Positions 5,075-6,912 of a DNA stretch of 6,912 bases are shown piece after piece (the stretch's first letter is position 1; every line of letters begins with the position of its first letter). Location of the stretch: assembly GCA_958405585.1 (NCBI GenBank), contig CATYEP010000100.1:1-6912 (forward strand), written 5' to 3'. Source of the stretch: an uncultured Eubacteriales bacterium (lineage in GTDB: Bacteria; Bacillota; Clostridia; Christensenellales; Borkfalkiaceae). The notes under the pieces are model-generated. The model had not been told where the DNA came from. It saw only the letters and a program-made list of their open reading frames with translations, and made no database searches. A program made the position numbers and the translations under genes.

Positions 5075-5794
5075 CTATTCATTGGGCAGACGCATTTTAT
5101 CTTTTTCCGTGAGCGGACGGATGACTCTGCAAGGATTTCCCGCTGCAAAGACGCCGGACGGAATACTTTTTGTGACTACACTACCCGCTCCGATTACCGT
5201 ATCATGCCCGATCGTGACACCGCCGCAAACAACGACATTGCTTGCAAGCCAGACATTATCTTCTATCGTAATAGGACGGGCATATTCGTAATCAAAATAG
5301 CTTCCATCCTCTGCGCGGCGCATATTACGATCGCACGCCAGCATCGGATGCACGGGCGTTGCAATCGTTACATTCGGCCCGAAAAAGCATTGCCTGCCTA
5401 TTTTTACGGGCGCACAATCCAGAATCACGAGATTGAAATTTGAAAAGAAATCTTCCCCGACCGTCGTATTGCATCCGTAATCGAAACGGATGGGCGGTTC
5501 GCAATACAAACGTTCGCCGTGTCCGCCGAACAGCCTGTTAAGGATTCCCTGCCGCGTTTCCTGCTCGTCCTCCTCGCTCATGTTATAGCGATAAAACAAG
5601 CGCCTTGCACGCTTGCGCAGTTCAACTAATTGCGGATCCACAGGATTGTATAATTCACCTGCAACCATTTTGTCATATTCGCCTTTCGATGATTTTTCCA
5701 ACTCCTCTGCCATTTTGTTTAATTTCTCCAAAGAAAATTCTTCGTTCAGAGAAGCCAGCTTCCCGTACGCCATTTTATCGTGATGAATTGTCAT
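5075..5794 (-). CDS. Maltose/galactoside O-acetyltransferase-like protein with N-terminal extension
   Basis: A 239-residue acetyl-CoA-dependent sugar O-acetyltransferase of the left-handed beta-helix (hexapeptide repeat) family, presumably cytoplasmic. The core starts with the Maa domain KGEYDKMVAGELYNPVDP (37-54) and RKRARRLFYRYN (60-71). The helix follows, with repeats near VGEDFFSNFNLVILDCAPVK (112-131), IGRQCFFGPNVTIAT (132-146) and IEDNVWLASNVVVCGGVTIG (177-196), ending with IGAGSVVTKSIPSGVFAAGN (201-220) and NPCRVIRPL. H149 in PVHP is the expected catalytic histidine. Normal family length is about 180-200; here about 35 extra N-terminal residues precede the Maa domain. The ATG at 5794 has GGAGGAG seven to nine bases upstream, so the extension is probably real; the in-frame ATG at 5839 lacks such a site. 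The natural substrate is unknown; family annotations of substrate are often unreliable. Confidence 0.88.
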   Translation of the reverse strand: MTIHHDKMAYGKLASLNEEFSLEKLNKMAEELEKSSKGEYDKMVAGELYNPVDPQLVELRKRARRLFYRYNMSEEDEQETRQGILNRLFGGHGERLYCEPPIRFDYGCNTTVGEDFFSNFNLVILDCAPVKIGRQCFFGPNVTIATPVHPMLACDRNMRRAEDGSYFDYEYARPITIEDNVWLASNVVVCGGVTIGHDTVIGAGSVVTKSIPSGVFAAGNPCRVIRPLTEKDKMRLPNE

Positions 5795-5884
5795 TTCTTT
5801 TCTCCTCCCTGAAATATGCGATCCCACATATCCTTGCAAACGACTACAGGGAATAAAAATCCTGTCTGCCGCCGCATTTGATTT

Positions 5885-5914
5885 ATTTTAGCACGTTCTG
5901 CTGTACACTGTCAA
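5885..5914 (-). promoter_or_regulatory. Sigma-A promoter of the acetyltransferase gene
   Basis: On the minus strand TTGACA (5914-5909), 18 bases, then TAAAAT (5890-5885) preceded by TGC, an extended -10. The leader to the ATG at 5794 would be about 85 bases. Confidence 0.7.
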
Positions 5915-5983
5915 CCTTTTGAAACTTTACAAAAACTTTGATGCTATAAGAGTCTTCGCGATTGCTTTTTGTCGGAATAAACT

Positions 5984-6012
5984 TTTTCACATCACTTGCG
6001 TTATGCTATTTT
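5984..6012 (+). promoter_or_regulatory. Possible sigma-A promoter of the 6044 gene
   Basis: TTTTCA (5984-5989), 17 bases, then TATTTT (6007-6012) preceded by TGC. The -35 matches four of six and the -10 has an extended TG. The start would be near 6019, leaving about 15 bases before the ribosome site. It is divergent from the acetyltransferase promoter. Confidence 0.45.
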
Positions 6013-6043
6013 CTGTGATACCATAAAAGAAAAGGAGAATTTT

Positions 6044-6595
6044 ATGCAACAGATTTTGCTTGAAATGATCAAAAAAATGATTAAAAAATGGGACGTGCGG
6101 GATATTTACGTGTTTTCCCTGTTTGTATATGACGAGAACGACAATCCAAGCCGCCCTACCGTTACACTCGGATACAATACCGAACAATATTTTCAGTATT
6201 CAATCGAAGATGCAGCAGACGAAGGAGAAGTACGCTGGAACTATGCTTATTGGCCGCAAAACGAAGAGCTTGTGTTCGGGATCGGCAGAACGCGCAAATA
6301 TGTCAAGCAATGGCTGAAAGAAAACAACTTTCCGGATATCAGCGATAAAGAATTCGAGAACATGGATTTTAATGAAATAGACAGCTATTATTTTATCACG
6401 CAAAAGTTTGTAGAAGAATTGGTCAGTATTGTACAGGAACTGCATTCCAGCGGTTTTATTCGCAATAAATTCAAAAAAGATATTCCCGTTCTCATCCATG
6501 AATTGGAATATTATGACACGATTGCCGAGCAGAACCTGCGTGCAAATCCGTCGGATACCGTTGCCGATTTTGTACGCTTTTGCAAAGGAATATAG
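6044..6595 (+). CDS. Hypothetical protein resembling DUF4303
   Basis: A 183-residue acidic, apparently soluble protein without signal peptide or membrane segment. The N-terminal helix (1-18) is followed by a strand DIYVFSLFVYDE (20-31), then VTLGYNTEQYFQY (40-52) and DEGEVRWNYAYWP (59-71). The sequence of a YxFSLF strand, a NTEE-like loop and an RW...W motif resembles the DUF4303 family, whose members occur in polymorphic toxin and SMI1/KNR4-like immunity contexts. I recognise this pattern rather than a strict match, so the family call is tentative. The ATG at 6044 has AAGGAG six bases upstream and is preferred to the in-frame ATG at 5996. It stands alone: no toxin or secretion gene is visible in the window. 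Function unknown. Confidence 0.7.
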   Translation: MQQILLEMIKKMIKKWDVRDIYVFSLFVYDENDNPSRPTVTLGYNTEQYFQYSIEDAADEGEVRWNYAYWPQNEELVFGIGRTRKYVKQWLKENNFPDISDKEFENMDFNEIDSYYFITQKFVEELVSIVQELHSSGFIRNKFKKDIPVLIHELEYYDTIAEQNLRANPSDTVADFVRFCKGI

Positions 6596-6912
6596 CCTGC
6601 CGCTCATCCTTTAAGAAAATCATCAAATATTATCGGCGATTACTTTACTACTCATGCAAGCCGCTCCCTGTTTTTGTCGGAAATACAACCAAAGCAAGTC
6701 CCCTGCTTCTAAAAGCGCAGTAATCACAAGCAGTAATGAAACGATCGATTTTATAGAATTTCAGCGATAGTTATTTTCAATCCCCGAGCAAATCGGGAGA
6801 TTTATCATGCAAAAATATTGATCAGCCCCGCGGCCCGATAAATCGCGCCCCCGGGCGGATCGTCCAAATACAAAAAAGACATCCGAAAAAACCAAGGCTT
6901 TTTGACGTAATT
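6596..6912. other. 317-base stretch after the DUF4303-like gene
   Basis: No complete gene is seen. A possible minus-strand gene end reaches in from the right (6805-6912). An 8-base direct repeat GCAGTAAT occurs at 6717 and 6730, and a small 5-bp hairpin near 6783-6797 (CCCGA/TCGGG) could end the right-hand gene, but its T-tract is poor. Nothing clearly terminates the 6044 gene. Confidence 0.4.
6805..6912 (-). CDS. Possible C-terminal end of a gene entering from the right edge
   Basis: Reading leftwards from 6912, an open frame of 35 codons ends at TGA (6807-6805). It translates as NYVKKPWFFRMSFLYLDD followed by PPGGAIYRAAGLINIFA. The composition is protein-like and one of three frames stays open to a plausible end, but the length is far too short to exclude chance and no family is recognised. 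A weak hairpin follows at 6783-6797. Treated as a partial candidate only. Confidence 0.3.
   Translation of the reverse strand, partial: NYVKKPWFFRMSFLYLDDPPGGAIYRAAGLINIFA

Noticed and set aside
4670..5443. 257-codon plus-strand open frame
   Set aside because: It starts inside the Arc-like gene, crosses both terminator hairpins and then runs antisense to the acetyltransferase; no family resemblance.
5996..6043. Upstream ATG start for the DUF4303-like gene
   Set aside because: No ribosome site precedes it, it overlaps the likely promoter, and AAGGAG sits correctly before the ATG at 6044.

Overview
The window comes from an endospore-forming Firmicute, most likely a member of the Clostridia with moderate GC content. 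The basis is a complete spoIIGA-sigE-sigG block followed by a YlmC/YmxH-family gene, strong GGAGG-type ribosome sites, and TTGACA/TATAAT-like promoters. I cannot name the species.

Left part (1-3360), all genes on the minus strand, so transcription runs right to left. spoIIGA (2476-3312) encodes the membrane protease that activates pro-sigma-E. It is followed after 14 bases by sigE (1751-2461), the early mother-cell sigma factor. After a hairpin and a sigma-G-like promoter comes sigG (685-1464), the late forespore sigma factor, which starts at TTG. After a 421-base gap with an unusually strong hairpin comes a YlmC/YmxH PRC-barrel gene that is cut by the left edge. This is the conserved sporulation cascade cluster: SpoIIGA processes pro-sigma-E on the mother-cell side, while sigma-G controls the forespore and appears to activate its own gene.

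Middle (3360-4955), plus strand. A near-consensus sigma-A promoter drives a two-gene operon, a two-pass membrane SPFH/band-7 protein (3559-4599) and a 67-residue Arc-like ribbon-helix-helix protein (4612-4815). A 28-base interrupted palindrome lies over the -10 element and the start point of this promoter. It is a good candidate operator, possibly for the Arc-like protein itself. Two consecutive hairpins end the operon, and the second is a perfect 42-base palindrome followed by a T-run.

Right part (4956-6912). A maltose/galactoside O-acetyltransferase-like gene with an extended N-terminus lies on the minus strand (5075-5794). It diverges from a 183-residue acidic protein on the plus strand (6044-6595) that resembles the DUF4303 family. 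The last 317 bases hold no complete gene. A 35-codon minus-strand reading frame entering from the right edge may be the tail of a further gene.

Most of the window is conventional. The most notable points are the SPFH/Arc operon with its palindromic promoter, the wrong-way hairpin after sigG, and the sporulation-type promoter elements. No RNA gene, insertion sequence or CRISPR array was seen.
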